A DNA stretch of 64,000 nucleotides from assembly GCF_004323635.1 (NCBI RefSeq), contig NZ_CP036515.1, positions 3,783,501 through 3,847,500 on the forward strand, written 5' to 3'. Below the pieces are notes generated by a model. It did not search any database, was not told where the DNA came from, and saw only the letters and a list, made by a program, of their open reading frames with translations. Every line of letters starts with the position of its first letter. Position 1 is the first letter of the stretch. Below, piece after piece: positions 18,911 to 28,154 of the stretch. Source of the DNA: Lichenihabitans psoromatis. Its GTDB lineage: Bacteria > Pseudomonadota > Alphaproteobacteria > Rhizobiales > Beijerinckiaceae. A program made the translations under genes and the position numbers.

Positions 18911-19422
18911 TGCAAATCCGCTTCCTCGGTCTTGCGGCCCTATCGCTGCTGGCAACGTCGACAAGCGCTTTCGCACAAGGCTCTGACGCTTGCACGTCTT
19001 TCAAATGGCCGATTACACGCGAGCAAAAGGCCTTTGCGGCCTCTCCGCTGAAGGCCATTCCGCAGGGCGCCAACGGGCCGGGGTTGTCCGAAGCCGCAGC
19101 CGTTCAACTCGTGCCACAAGCCGGGGTCACCTATCCGGTTCCGCCGGCGCGCGCGGCGAAAGCGAACCCGGCCTATGGAGCCGTGCTGACCATGCCACCG
19201 ATCATCGCGGCGGGGATTTATCAGGCGACACTGTCTGACGAAGCCTGGATCGATCTCGTTCAGGACGGCGCCAAGCTGCGGTTCGACTCGTTTTCGGGAA
19301 AAGCCGGCTGCCCGGGCGTCCGCAAGAGCGTTCGCTTCAAGCTCGCTCCTGGTCCGGTGACTGTGGAGATCAGCGATTCAGCGAAGTCAACCGTCAATCT
19401 CATCCTGTTGCCGGCTGAGTAA
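18910..19422 (+). CDS. Exported hypothetical protein downstream of molbindin
   Basis: A 170-residue protein with a clear signal peptide (FLGLAALSLLATSTSAFAQ) and two cysteines that could pair (ACTSFKW and KAGCPG). The mature part looks beta-rich (AGIYQATLSDEAWIDLVQDG). Related proteins sometimes carry the label homogentisate 1,2-dioxygenase, as I recall; this one is far too short and lacks that enzyme's features, so I would not use that name. It is coupled to the molbindin by a one-base overlap (TGATG), and a terminator hairpin follows. Confidence 0.78.
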   Translation: MQIRFLGLAALSLLATSTSAFAQGSDACTSFKWPITREQKAFAASPLKAIPQGANGPGLSEAAAVQLVPQAGVTYPVPPARAAKANPAYGAVLTMPPIIAAGIYQATLSDEAWIDLVQDGAKLRFDSFSGKAGCPGVRKSVRFKLAPGPVTVEISDSAKSTVNLILLPAE

Positions 19423-19455
19423 GTCGGCGGCCCGAGCCCGCCTGCACACGGAACA

Positions 19456-19478
19456 GGCCTGAGACGATCGCTCAGGCC
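19456..19478 (+). terminator. Terminator after the exported protein gene
   Basis: GGCCTGAG and CTCAGGCC form a perfect 8-bp stem with a 7-base loop, followed on the plus strand by a T-rich stretch (GCTTTCTTCTC). It overlaps the last codons of the convergent mfd gene. Confidence 0.65.
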
Positions 19479-22400
19479 GCTTTCTTCTCGGCAATCCCGA
19501 CCAGCGCACGCAGGATCACGCGCGTGCCTTCCAGTCGATCGTCGGGCGTATCGAAGTCGCGCATGAACGCGACGCGCATGTCCGGCCGCACCTTGGCGCG
19601 CGGGCCTTCCTTCTGCACGAAGCGCACAAGCCCGGCCGGATCCACAAATGAATTGTCGCGGAAGCCGATGACGACGCCCTTCGGGCCGGCATCCACTTTC
19701 TCGACATGGGCACGACGGCACAACGCCTTTACTTGCATCAATTTCAGCAGCTGTCGCACCTCGTCCGGCTGCGGGCCGAAACGGTCGATGAGTTCGGCCC
19801 CGAAATTCTCGATGTCTTCATCCGTATCCAAGGCCGACAAGCGACGATACAGACTCATGCGGAGCGTGAGATCCGGAACGTAAACCTCTGGAATCGTGAC
19901 CGGAACGCCAACCGTAATCGATGGCGACCAGGCTTCTTCCGCGATATCTTCCGTGGCGCCGGCTTGAAGCGCATCGATCGCGTCGCGCAGCATCTGCTGG
20001 TAAAGCTCGAATCCGACTTCCTTGATGTGCCCCGATTGCTCGTCGCCCACGAGATTGCCGGCGCCGCGAATATCGAGATCGTGGCTCGCAAGTTCGAAGC
20101 CCGCGCCGAGCGTGTCGAGCGATTGCAGAACCTTCAGGCGCTTTTCGGCCTGCGTCGTCAGCGGCTTGTTGGTCGGATAGGTGAACAGCGCATAGGCGCG
20201 CGTTTTCGATCGACCAACGCGGCCGCGCAGCTGATATAGCGCCGCGAGCCCGAACATGTCGGCCCGGTTGACGATCAGTGTATTGGCCTGCGGAATGTCG
20301 AGGCCGGATTCGACGATCGCGGTGGCCAGCAGCACGTCATATTGACCCTCGTAGAAAGCCGTCATCTTGGCCTCCAGCTCGGTCGCGGCCATCTGGCCAT
20401 GCGCCATGACGAATTTCACCTCCGGCACGCTCTGCCGCAGGAAGGCGGACGCCTCCTCCAGATCCTCGATACGCGGGCACACGAAGAAGGACTGTCCCCC
20501 GCGATAGCGCTCACGGAGCAGCGCCTCGCGCACCATCAATTCGTCGAATGGCGTGATCGTGGTCCTGACCGCGAGACGATCGACCGGCGGCGTCGCAATG
20601 ATGGAGAGATCGCGGACGCCTGTCATGGCAAGTTGCAGCGTGCGCGGAATCGGCGTCGCCGACAGCGTCAACACATGCACTTCGGCGCGCATGTCCTTCA
20701 GCCGCTCCTTGTGGGTCACGCCGAAATGCTGCTCCTCGTCGATGATGACGAGGCCAAGATCTCGGAACGACACCGTCTTGCCGAGCAGCGCGTGAGTGCC
20801 CACCACGATATCGATCGTGCCATCCGCAACCCCGGCCTTGGTCTGCTTGAGTTCGGCCGCCGTCACCATGCGGGACATCTGAGCGACCCGGAGCGGCAGA
20901 CCGGCGAAACGCTGCGAAAACGTCTTGAAATGCTGGCGCGCCAGAAGCGTCGTCGGCACGACGACCGCGACCTGCCCGCCGTTGATGGCGGCCGTGAAGG
21001 CGGCCCTCAGCGCCACCTCGGTCTTGCCGAAGCCGACGTCGCCGCAGATCAACCGATCCATCGGGTGTCCGGAGCCGAGATCGTCCAGGACCGCGTCGAT
21101 GCTGGAGGCTTGATCCTCGGTCTCGTCATAGGGGAACCGTGCGCAGAATTCGTCGTAGAGGCCGTCGGGCGGCAGCATCTTCGGTGCCACCCGCACCGCC
21201 CGCTCGGCCGCGATCTTGATGAGCGCATGCGCGATCTCGCGGATGCGGTTCTTCATCTTGGCCTTGCGGGTCTGCCAGCCTGCGCCGCCCAACCGATCAA
21301 GCGCCGCGTCATTATCCTCGTTGCCGTAACGCGACAGCAGTTCGAGGTTCTCGACCGGCAGGAAGAGTTTGTCGCCGGCCGCATAATGCAATTCGAGGCA
21401 GTCGTGCGGCGCGCCGCCGACCGCGATGGTCTGCAGGCCCACGAAACGGCCGATGCCGTGGTCGACATGGACCACGAGATCGCCGGCCGATAGCGCCGAG
21501 ACGTCCTGCAGGAAATCCTGCGCGCGGCGGGATTTCTTGCGGTTGCGGATCAGCCGATCGCCGAGAATGTCTTGTTCGCTGACGACCACGAGACTGCCGG
21601 CCTCAAAGCCTTGTTCGAGACCGACGACCGCGAAGGCCACGCTGGCTTTGGGCAGACCCAACGCCTGACTGAGCGAGGACACCGGCTCAGTCTTCTTCAG
21701 GCCATGCTCGGCCAGCACCGTCCGCAGCCGTTCACGCGAGCCGTCGCTAAGCCCGGCCATAATGATGGTCTTGTCGTCGGCCTGAAGCGCGCGCACATGC
21801 GCCAACGCCGCATCGAAGACGTTGGCGCTCTCGTCGGCCCGCTCCGGCGCGAAATTCCTGCCAGCCCGTCCGCCGCAATCGATCGTCGGGGTCTTGGCAT
21901 CGTCCGGCGCGTCGAACGGCGTCACGCGCAAAACGGGAACATCGGCGAGGCGCTTCTTCCACTCCGGCTCGGACAAGTAGAGCGCATCGGCCGGCAACGG
22001 CTTGTAGATGGTCGCCATCGGCTTGCTTTGAGCCGAGTCCCGCGCCCCGTGGTGATCGATGATGATCTTGAACCGTTCGCTCGCGGCATCCTCGGCGAGC
22101 GGGTCGAGCAGCACAGGGCAGCCGTCGACGTAATCCAGCAGCGTATCCATGCTGTCGTAGAAGAGCGGAAGCCAATGCTCCATGCCCTGGTGGCGGCGCC
22201 CCTCGCTGACAGCCTCGTAGAGCTGGTCGCCCCGTGTCTGCGCGCCAAAGGCCGTGACATAGGCTTGGCGGAACCGCCGCATCGAATCGGTGGTGAGTTG
22301 CACTTCGCTCATCGGAACGAGATCGAGAGCCCGCAATTGCCCGGTCGAGCGCTGCGTTTCCGGATCGAAGGAGCGGATCGATTCCAGCGTATGGCCGAAG

Positions 22401-23044
22401 AAGTCGAGCCGCACCGGTTGCGTCATGCCAGGCGCGAAGAGGTCGAGAATGCCGCCCCGCACCGCATATTCGCCCGTATCATGCACCGTTCCCGACCGCA
22501 GGAAACCATTGGTCTCGAGCCACGCCACGAGGTCGTCGGTCGCGACCGAATTGCCCGGTGCCGCCGAAAAGCTCTCGGCCGCCACCGACTTGCGGGGCGG
22601 CACACGCTGGAGCAAGGCGCTGATGGTGGTCGACAGAATACGCGGCCGCTCCGGGGCGGATTTTGTTCGCGACAGCCGCGACAGGACGGTCATGCGACGC
22701 GCTTCGATCGCGCTTTGCGGCGAGACACGATCGTAGGGCTGGCAGTCCCAGGCGGGAAAATCGAGAATCTCGACATCGGGCGCCGCAAAGGCCAACGCCT
22801 CGCGAAACGCCAGTGCCCGCTGCCCTTCACGCGCCACGTGCATCAGCACGACCGGGCGCTCCTTGCCGCCCCGCGCGAGCGCCCGAATGAGGTCGGCGGC
22901 CACAAAGGCATCGAACCCGTCGGGAACGTGCGACAGCATGACGTCACCGCCTTTGTCGATCTGCTTGATGATCCGCGCGACATCGAGAAGCGAGGACGGC
23001 GCAGCCGCGTTTGGGCGCGTCGCCAACCGTGTGGCATTAGCCAT
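19472..23044 (-). CDS. mfd: Transcription-repair coupling factor
   Basis: Large DNA translocase (1190 residues) that pushes stalled RNA polymerase off damaged DNA and recruits UvrA. The N-terminal UvrB-homology part (FPAWDCQPYDRVSP), the RNA polymerase interaction domain (SAGDLVVHVDHGIGRFVGL) and the two RecA-like helicase domains are all present; Walker A is GDVGFGKTEVAL, motif II DEEQHFG, motif VI QLRGRVGRS; the C-terminal TRCF domain is complete. The ATG at 23044 lies within the last codons of sdhE (8-base overlap); another ATG at 23065 has no ribosome-binding site. Confidence 0.97.
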   Translation of the reverse strand: MANATRLATRPNAAAPSSLLDVARIIKQIDKGGDVMLSHVPDGFDAFVAADLIRALARGGKERPVVLMHVAREGQRALAFREALAFAAPDVEILDFPAWDCQPYDRVSPQSAIEARRMTVLSRLSRTKSAPERPRILSTTISALLQRVPPRKSVAAESFSAAPGNSVATDDLVAWLETNGFLRSGTVHDTGEYAVRGGILDLFAPGMTQPVRLDFFGHTLESIRSFDPETQRSTGQLRALDLVPMSEVQLTTDSMRRFRQAYVTAFGAQTRGDQLYEAVSEGRRHQGMEHWLPLFYDSMDTLLDYVDGCPVLLDPLAEDAASERFKIIIDHHGARDSAQSKPMATIYKPLPADALYLSEPEWKKRLADVPVLRVTPFDAPDDAKTPTIDCGGRAGRNFAPERADESANVFDAALAHVRALQADDKTIIMAGLSDGSRERLRTVLAEHGLKKTEPVSSLSQALGLPKASVAFAVVGLEQGFEAGSLVVVSEQDILGDRLIRNRKKSRRAQDFLQDVSALSAGDLVVHVDHGIGRFVGLQTIAVGGAPHDCLELHYAAGDKLFLPVENLELLSRYGNEDNDAALDRLGGAGWQTRKAKMKNRIREIAHALIKIAAERAVRVAPKMLPPDGLYDEFCARFPYDETEDQASSIDAVLDDLGSGHPMDRLICGDVGFGKTEVALRAAFTAAINGGQVAVVVPTTLLARQHFKTFSQRFAGLPLRVAQMSRMVTAAELKQTKAGVADGTIDIVVGTHALLGKTVSFRDLGLVIIDEEQHFGVTHKERLKDMRAEVHVLTLSATPIPRTLQLAMTGVRDLSIIATPPVDRLAVRTTITPFDELMVREALLRERYRGGQSFFVCPRIEDLEEASAFLRQSVPEVKFVMAHGQMAATELEAKMTAFYEGQYDVLLATAIVESGLDIPQANTLIVNRADMFGLAALYQLRGRVGRSKTRAYALFTYPTNKPLTTQAEKRLKVLQSLDTLGAGFELASHDLDIRGAGNLVGDEQSGHIKEVGFELYQQMLRDAIDALQAGATEDIAEEAWSPSITVGVPVTIPEVYVPDLTLRMSLYRRLSALDTDEDIENFGAELIDRFGPQPDEVRQLLKLMQVKALCRRAHVEKVDAGPKGVVIGFRDNSFVDPAGLVRFVQKEGPRAKVRPDMRVAFMRDFDTPDDRLEGTRVILRALVGIAEKKAA

Positions 23045-23333
23045 GGATTGGACCTGTAGAGACATGAAAGGCGCGAATGCGGTGCAACAGCGCGGTGTCG
23101 TAATTGCCGGGTGTCTCGACCGATCCCGTGATCCAATGAAAGATTTCGCCGTCCGGCGCATCCATCAACGCTTCGAAGGTATCGATTTCCTCGAGCGATA
23201 GCGTCGCCGCATGGGCATCGGCGAACCGACCCATGATGAGATCCATTTCAAGCGTCCCGCGATGCCAAGCCCGAAAAACGAGGCGCCGCCGCCGAACGCT
23301 CTCATCGGCGTCCGTCGGGTCCAAAGCCGACAT
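23037..23333 (-). CDS. sdhE: Succinate dehydrogenase assembly factor SdhE
   Basis: A 98-residue flavinylation factor that helps attach FAD to SdhA. The signature RGTLE lies at residues 25-29 (FRAWHRGTLEMDLIMGRFAD), and FEALMDAPDGEIFHWITG is the usual second helix block. The ATG at 23333 has AAGGA at good spacing; an ATG two codons up (23339) is too close to it. Its end overlaps mfd, so the two are cotranscribed. It is divergent from recG with about 108 bases between starts. Confidence 0.93.
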   Translation of the reverse strand: MSALDPTDADESVRRRRLVFRAWHRGTLEMDLIMGRFADAHAATLSLEEIDTFEALMDAPDGEIFHWITGSVETPGNYDTALLHRIRAFHVSTGPIHG

Positions 23334-23441
23334 GTCCATATTCCTTCGTGCCACGACGGTTGAGCGTCGCCCGTAGGGCGTATATAGCCGAAAGGGTCCG
23401 GGTTGCCAGCGGGCGTTCCCACGGGACAACGACCTCGGTGC

Positions 23442-25544
23442 ATGCGACCAGCTGATCTCAACCCTTTGTTTGCCGCCGCGTCGGCTCTGCGTGGCATCGG
23501 ACCGAAGACCGGCGCGCTGCTCGACAGACTGCTGGGACGCAAGGGCCAGCCCGCCCGCGTGATCGATCTGCTGCTGCATCTGCCGCACGCGACGATCGAC
23601 CGGCGTGCCCGACCCAAGATTCGGGATGCAGCGCGGGACGCGGTCGTCGTGATCGAAGGCCGTGTCACGGCCCATCACCCTCCAGGCAATACGCGCGGGA
23701 GAGCGCCGTATAAGGTGCTGATCGAGGACGATACCGGCGACGTGACGCTGGTGTTCTTCCTGAACAATTTCGCCTGGGTCGAAAAAGCATTGCCGATCGG
23801 CACGACCCGCTGGGTCTCCGGCAAGCTCGAATCCTGGGACGGTCACCTGCAGATGGTGCATCCCGATCGGGTGATGGACGAGGAAGGTCTGAAGGCGCTT
23901 CCGGCGGTGGAACCCATCTATGGCCTGACCGACGGTCTTTATCCGCGCATCCTCACGAAAGCCGTCGAGGCGGCGGTCGGCCGCATGCCGGATCTGCCCG
24001 AATGGTTGGAGCCCAATCGCGCTATTCTCCTGGGCTGGCCGAGCTTTGCCGATGCGCTGCTGGCGGTGCATTACCCGACCTCACCATCGGTGCTCGACCC
24101 GCAGTCGCAGCCGATGCAGCGGCTCGCCTATGACGAATTGCTGGCGAGCCAATTCGCGCTGGCAACCGTGCGCGGGCGCATGCGCGACAACAACGGCCGC
24201 CCGACGATCGGCACGGGGGTCGCGTCCGATCGCATCCTGGCTGCGCTGCCGTTCCGCCTGACCGCCGGCCAAGAGGAGGCTCTCGCCGAGATCCGCGCCG
24301 ACATGGCGGGGCCCAAGCGGATGCTCCGCCTGCTGCAGGGCGATGTGGGATCTGGCAAGACGATCGTAGCACTGTTGGCGATGGCGACCGCGATCGAGGC
24401 CGGACATCAGACTGCGCTGATGGTCCCGACCGAAATCTTGGCACGGCAGCATTTCGAGCGGTTGACGACCCTCGGGGCTCATGCCGGAATCACGGTGGCG
24501 CTGCTGACGGGACGCGACAAGGCTTCCGAGCGGGCCAAAACGCTCGAAGGCCTGGCGAATGGCGCCATCGCGCTCGTGATCGGCACGCATGCGCTGTTTC
24601 AGGACAGCGTGGTGTTTCAGGATCTCGGCCTGATCGTCGTGGACGAGCAGCATCGGTTCGGGGTCGCTCAGCGGCTTGCCCTCACCGAAAAGGGTCGCTC
24701 CGCCGACATGCTCCTGATGACCGCGACGCCCATTCCGCGCACGCTCGTCATGACGGTGTTCGGCGACATGGATGTTTCGGCCGTGCGGGAAAAGCCGGCC
24801 GGCCGGCAACCGATCGAGACCCGCGCCGCCCCGATCGAACGGTTGAGCGAGGTCGTGACCGCCATGCAGCGCTCGATCGAGGAGGGCGCGCGCGTCTATT
24901 GGGTCTGTCCGCTCGTGACCGAAAGCGAGGAGGTCGATCTCGTGGCGGCCGAGGAGCGCTTCGAGACGCTGTGTCAGGTTTTCGGCGACAAGGTGAGGCT
25001 GGTCCATGGTCAGATGAAACCGGCCGAGCGGGATGCAGCCGTGGCAGACTTCGCCAGCGGCGAGGCCCGTATTTTGGTCGCCACGACCGTCATCGAGGTC
25101 GGCATCGACGTGCCCGAAGCTTCGATCATGGTGATCGAACATGCCGAGCGGTTCGGTCTGGCTCAATTGCATCAGCTTCGGGGGCGTGTCGGGCGCGGGC
25201 AGGCGCGATCCTCCTGTCTGCTGCTTTACAAAGCGCCGCTCGGTGAAACGTCGGGCGCCCGGATCATGACGATGCGCGAAACGGAGGACGGCTTCCGCAT
25301 CGCCGAGGAAGATCTGCGATTGCGCGGCGAAGGGGAGTTGATCGGCACCCGTCAATCCGGCCTGCCCTCCTTCCGGGTCGCCAACCTTGACCATCACGCC
25401 AAGCTGCTGACCGAGGCGCGGCAGGATGCGGCCGATCTCTATGCGACCGACCCAAGCTTGAAAACGCCGCGCGGCGAAGCGATGCGACGTTTGCTCTATC
25501 TGTTCGAGCGTGACGCGGCCGTGCGATTGATCGAAGCCGGATAA
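23442..25544 (+). CDS. recG: ATP-dependent DNA helicase RecG
   Basis: Branch-migration helicase (700 residues) that remodels stalled forks and Holliday junctions. The N-terminal wedge domain carries the OB-fold (EGRVTAHH, YKVLIEDDTGDVTLVFF); the helicase core has Walker A GDVGSGKTIVALL, motif II DEQHRFGV, TATPIPRTL and QLRGRVGRG. The ATG at 23442 gives the usual N-terminus MRPADLNPLFAAASALRGIG; the frame is open 13 codons further up. It ends 10 bases from the convergent ATPase gene. Confidence 0.96.
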   Translation: MRPADLNPLFAAASALRGIGPKTGALLDRLLGRKGQPARVIDLLLHLPHATIDRRARPKIRDAARDAVVVIEGRVTAHHPPGNTRGRAPYKVLIEDDTGDVTLVFFLNNFAWVEKALPIGTTRWVSGKLESWDGHLQMVHPDRVMDEEGLKALPAVEPIYGLTDGLYPRILTKAVEAAVGRMPDLPEWLEPNRAILLGWPSFADALLAVHYPTSPSVLDPQSQPMQRLAYDELLASQFALATVRGRMRDNNGRPTIGTGVASDRILAALPFRLTAGQEEALAEIRADMAGPKRMLRLLQGDVGSGKTIVALLAMATAIEAGHQTALMVPTEILARQHFERLTTLGAHAGITVALLTGRDKASERAKTLEGLANGAIALVIGTHALFQDSVVFQDLGLIVVDEQHRFGVAQRLALTEKGRSADMLLMTATPIPRTLVMTVFGDMDVSAVREKPAGRQPIETRAAPIERLSEVVTAMQRSIEEGARVYWVCPLVTESEEVDLVAAEERFETLCQVFGDKVRLVHGQMKPAERDAAVADFASGEARILVATTVIEVGIDVPEASIMVIEHAERFGLAQLHQLRGRVGRGQARSSCLLLYKAPLGETSGARIMTMRETEDGFRIAEEDLRLRGEGELIGTRQSGLPSFRVANLDHHAKLLTEARQDAADLYATDPSLKTPRGEAMRRLLYLFERDAAVRLIEAG

Positions 25545-25554
25545 AGTCGCTGGA

Positions 25555-27078
25555 TCATTCGGCCGCGTCGCGTTCCACCTGCGGCATGGCTGGCCCGTTG
25601 CTGTCGCCCGGGCGGGTCTCCCAACCGAGGTCGGGGAGCACGGCGGATCGTTGGCCACTCATGTCGGTCCGCATGACGACGAGATCGCGCTTTTCGAGGT
25701 GACCGATGCGGCTTCGCGCCCGGCCTGCCGAATGATGGCCGCAGCGGCGCGAGATTTCGAGATCCGAGGGGCAAGCGTCGCCCAGCAAAGCAGCGCCGGC
25801 GAGGATCAGAAACGACGCCTGTAGATCGTCTGGGATCTGTCTCGCCACAGCGATCGCCCGGCTCCACTCGCTGAGGTCCACAGCCGTCGGATCGACCCCG
25901 GCCCGCGCGACGTTCAGATGCAGCTTGAACTCGGGCAGCGGCATCGGGCCGCCGCCGATCTTCTTGATGCGGCACCGAACGACGAAATCTTGATACAGCA
26001 CCGCCTCTGGGCGGAACGAAGCGTCGGGATCGCCCAGGATGTCGTAGGCGATCACCCGGCAGGCCTGCTCGCGCTCCTCGGTCGAGAGGGCAAGCGACGC
26101 TTCATCCTCGACAGGTTCAGGCGGCCGGTCGCGGACGATCTGTTCCAGGATCTGGTTCATCGAGGGCGGAGGCGGAGCCGACACGCGGCGTTCGGCCACC
26201 GCGCGGCCGGGTTCGGTCCGCACGGGCGCCAGAATAAGGTCGCGCGCGTCCTCGGTGCTCTGACCGGGCAATGGCGTCAGCAGCGGCGTCCCGGCCCGTG
26301 CCTGCGTTTCGACGGACCCGACGCGGATCGACAGCGGGCGACGCGACAGGGCCGGGCCGAGCGCCACGAAATGGCCGCGCTGCAATTCCCGAAAGACCTC
26401 AGCCTGCCTCCGCTCGAGCCCGAGCAGATCGGCGGCGCGCGCCATGTCGATATCGAGAAAGGTGCGTCCCATCAGAAAGTTCGTGGCTTCAGCCGCGACG
26501 TTCTTGGCGAGCTTGGCGAGCCGCTGCGTCGCGATTACCCCGGCCAGCCCGCGTTTGCGGCCGCGGCACATGAGATTGGTCATCGCGCCTAGGGACGCCT
26601 TTCGAGCATCCTCCGCCACGTCGCCCGAAACTGCCGGCGCGAATAATTGCGCCTCGTCGACCACGACCAGCATCGGAAACCAATAGTCCCGCTCGGCATC
26701 GAACAACGCGTTGAGAAACACGGCGGCGGCCCGCATCTGGTTCTCGGCATCGAGGCTCTCGAGGTTCAGCACGGCGGAGACGCGATGCTGACGCACCCGC
26801 GCCGCAATACATTCGAGGTCGGAGACGCTGCGGTTGCCGTCCACAACCACATGGCCGAACCGGTCTGCGAGGCCGACGAAATCACCCTCGGGATCGACGA
26901 TCAGCTGCTGCACATGCGGCGCGCTTTGTTCGAGCAACCGCCGCAGAAGGTGAGACTTGCCCGACCCAGAATTACCCTGGACCAACAGACGGGTCGCCAG
27001 AAGCTCCTCGAGATCGAGCGTCGCGGGGCCGCCTGCGCCCTGCCCCGATGTCATGCCGAGATCGATGTCGATCCTCAT
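25555..27078 (-). CDS. HerA-like ATPase (DUF87 type)
   Basis: A 507-residue P-loop ATPase of the HerA/FtsK superfamily. Walker A is GNSGSGKS at 35-42; Walker B is LVVVDEAQ at 137-144; the ATQRLAKLAKNVAAEATNFLMGRTF segment is typical of DUF87 proteins. The C-terminal third (EFKLHLNVARAGVDPTAVDLSEW onward) is not a known domain to me and may bind nucleic acid, with a helix-turn-helix-like stretch ISRRCGHHSAGRARSRIGHLE. HerA usually works with the nuclease NurA or in defence systems; neither is seen here, and it lies instead behind envelope genes. Function unknown. Confidence 0.85.
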   Translation of the reverse strand: MRIDIDLGMTSGQGAGGPATLDLEELLATRLLVQGNSGSGKSHLLRRLLEQSAPHVQQLIVDPEGDFVGLADRFGHVVVDGNRSVSDLECIAARVRQHRVSAVLNLESLDAENQMRAAAVFLNALFDAERDYWFPMLVVVDEAQLFAPAVSGDVAEDARKASLGAMTNLMCRGRKRGLAGVIATQRLAKLAKNVAAEATNFLMGRTFLDIDMARAADLLGLERRQAEVFRELQRGHFVALGPALSRRPLSIRVGSVETQARAGTPLLTPLPGQSTEDARDLILAPVRTEPGRAVAERRVSAPPPPSMNQILEQIVRDRPPEPVEDEASLALSTEEREQACRVIAYDILGDPDASFRPEAVLYQDFVVRCRIKKIGGGPMPLPEFKLHLNVARAGVDPTAVDLSEWSRAIAVARQIPDDLQASFLILAGAALLGDACPSDLEISRRCGHHSAGRARSRIGHLEKRDLVVMRTDMSGQRSAVLPDLGWETRPGDSNGPAMPQVERDAAE

Positions 27079-27230
27079 GGCCGGGTTTCCCCATCAGGGC
27101 GCAAGGTCAACGGCAGGTCGATGGTTGGGTCGCTGGTCCGCACGACCGCAGGGTTAACCGCACCGCTTGCGCCACGCTAGCGCCGGCATAGCCGAACGCT
27201 CCGCTATCCACGGATTTCACAGTCGCCATC

Positions 27231-27998
27231 TCAGGATGCGCGTGGCGGCACGGTGCAGACGCCCGCCGCTGCAGCCCCGAACATGTAGCGCCCGTTGCAG
27301 ACCCCGACTTGCGGCGGTGTCTTGGTGGCCTCGAAGAGGTCGCTCCCGGTCTTCAGATTGAGCCAGAAGGGCAGGTTCGGGTCGGTGGCGTGGCGTTGCA
27401 GGTTCGCGGCCGTCATGTGGAACGGATAGGCCTGGATCTGGAACTCCATTTGGCCACCGGCAAACGCCTCATAGGCGAGGCCGTAGATTTCCTCGATCTG
27501 CTCGTTGGTCATCGCGTAGCAGCCGACCGATCGGCAGCCGCCATGCACCATCAGCGAGTCGCCCGTGCGGCCGAGCGACTGATCGAAGGCGTTGGGATAG
27601 CCGATGTTGAACGACAAATATTCGCGCGACTTGGGGTTCATCTGCCCCGGCGCGACGGCATAGAAACCCTCCGGCGCCTGATGATCGCCTTCCTGCTTCT
27701 TCGGGCCGAGCACGCCGGAGTAGCGGCAGACCTCATAGGATTTCAGCGGACGATACCGCCCCGAGCGGTCCTGCTTCCAGACCTCCAGAACTTTCTCTTC
27801 CTTGAAAATGCGGACCAGGATCGGGGCGCGGCGATCCATGTTTAGCTGATTCATGGTCTCGAGTGTCGCGGGCGAAACTGTGCCGGTGCGGACGGTTTCG
27901 AGTTGCCCGGCGCAGCCGGCCAAAGCCAAAAACACCAGCAGCGCCGCCAGAAGCTTGGCTGGACCGCGCCGGTGCGGCAGCGGAATTGGAAAACTCAT
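27231..27998 (-). CDS. L,D-transpeptidase (YkuD) lipoprotein
   Basis: A 255-residue exported protein with a lipobox LALAGC (Cys29), so it is probably anchored in a membrane. The catalytic YkuD motif is HGGCRSVGC at 152-160, with C160 as nucleophile, and the domain resembles the YafK/ErfK group. Such enzymes make or cut 3-3 cross-links or attach proteins to peptidoglycan. The ATG at 27998 is preferred over an earlier start. The C-terminal 50 residues carry two more cysteines (VGVCNGRY and GVCTV). It stands 150 bases upstream of the ATPase gene and downstream of the glycosyltransferase gene. Confidence 0.9.
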   Translation of the reverse strand: MSFPIPLPHRRGPAKLLAALLVFLALAGCAGQLETVRTGTVSPATLETMNQLNMDRRAPILVRIFKEEKVLEVWKQDRSGRYRPLKSYEVCRYSGVLGPKKQEGDHQAPEGFYAVAPGQMNPKSREYLSFNIGYPNAFDQSLGRTGDSLMVHGGCRSVGCYAMTNEQIEEIYGLAYEAFAGGQMEFQIQAYPFHMTAANLQRHATDPNLPFWLNLKTGSDLFEATKTPPQVGVCNGRYMFGAAAAGVCTVPPRAS

Positions 27999-28154
27999 AC
28001 GCTTACAACCCGTATTTCGGCGCGCCATCGCGTCGCGACAGGCCCCGCTTTCGTTTCTTTCGATCGGCCTAAGCGCCGATCACGGACACATCGTGGCGGG
28101 TAAACCCGAACTCTGTCTTAAAAGCCGACCGAATAGGATCAGAGATAAGAAACC

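Noticed and set aside
18910..19422. Homogentisate 1,2-dioxygenase as a name for the exported protein
   Set aside because: The protein is about 170 residues with a signal peptide and lacks the length and metal site of that enzyme.
21572..23059. Long plus-strand frame opposite mfd
   Set aside because: Antisense shadow of mfd with no recognisable domain and no ribosome-binding site.
24081..25658. Long minus-strand frame opposite recG
   Set aside because: Antisense shadow of recG; same low-complexity Arg/His/Gln composition.
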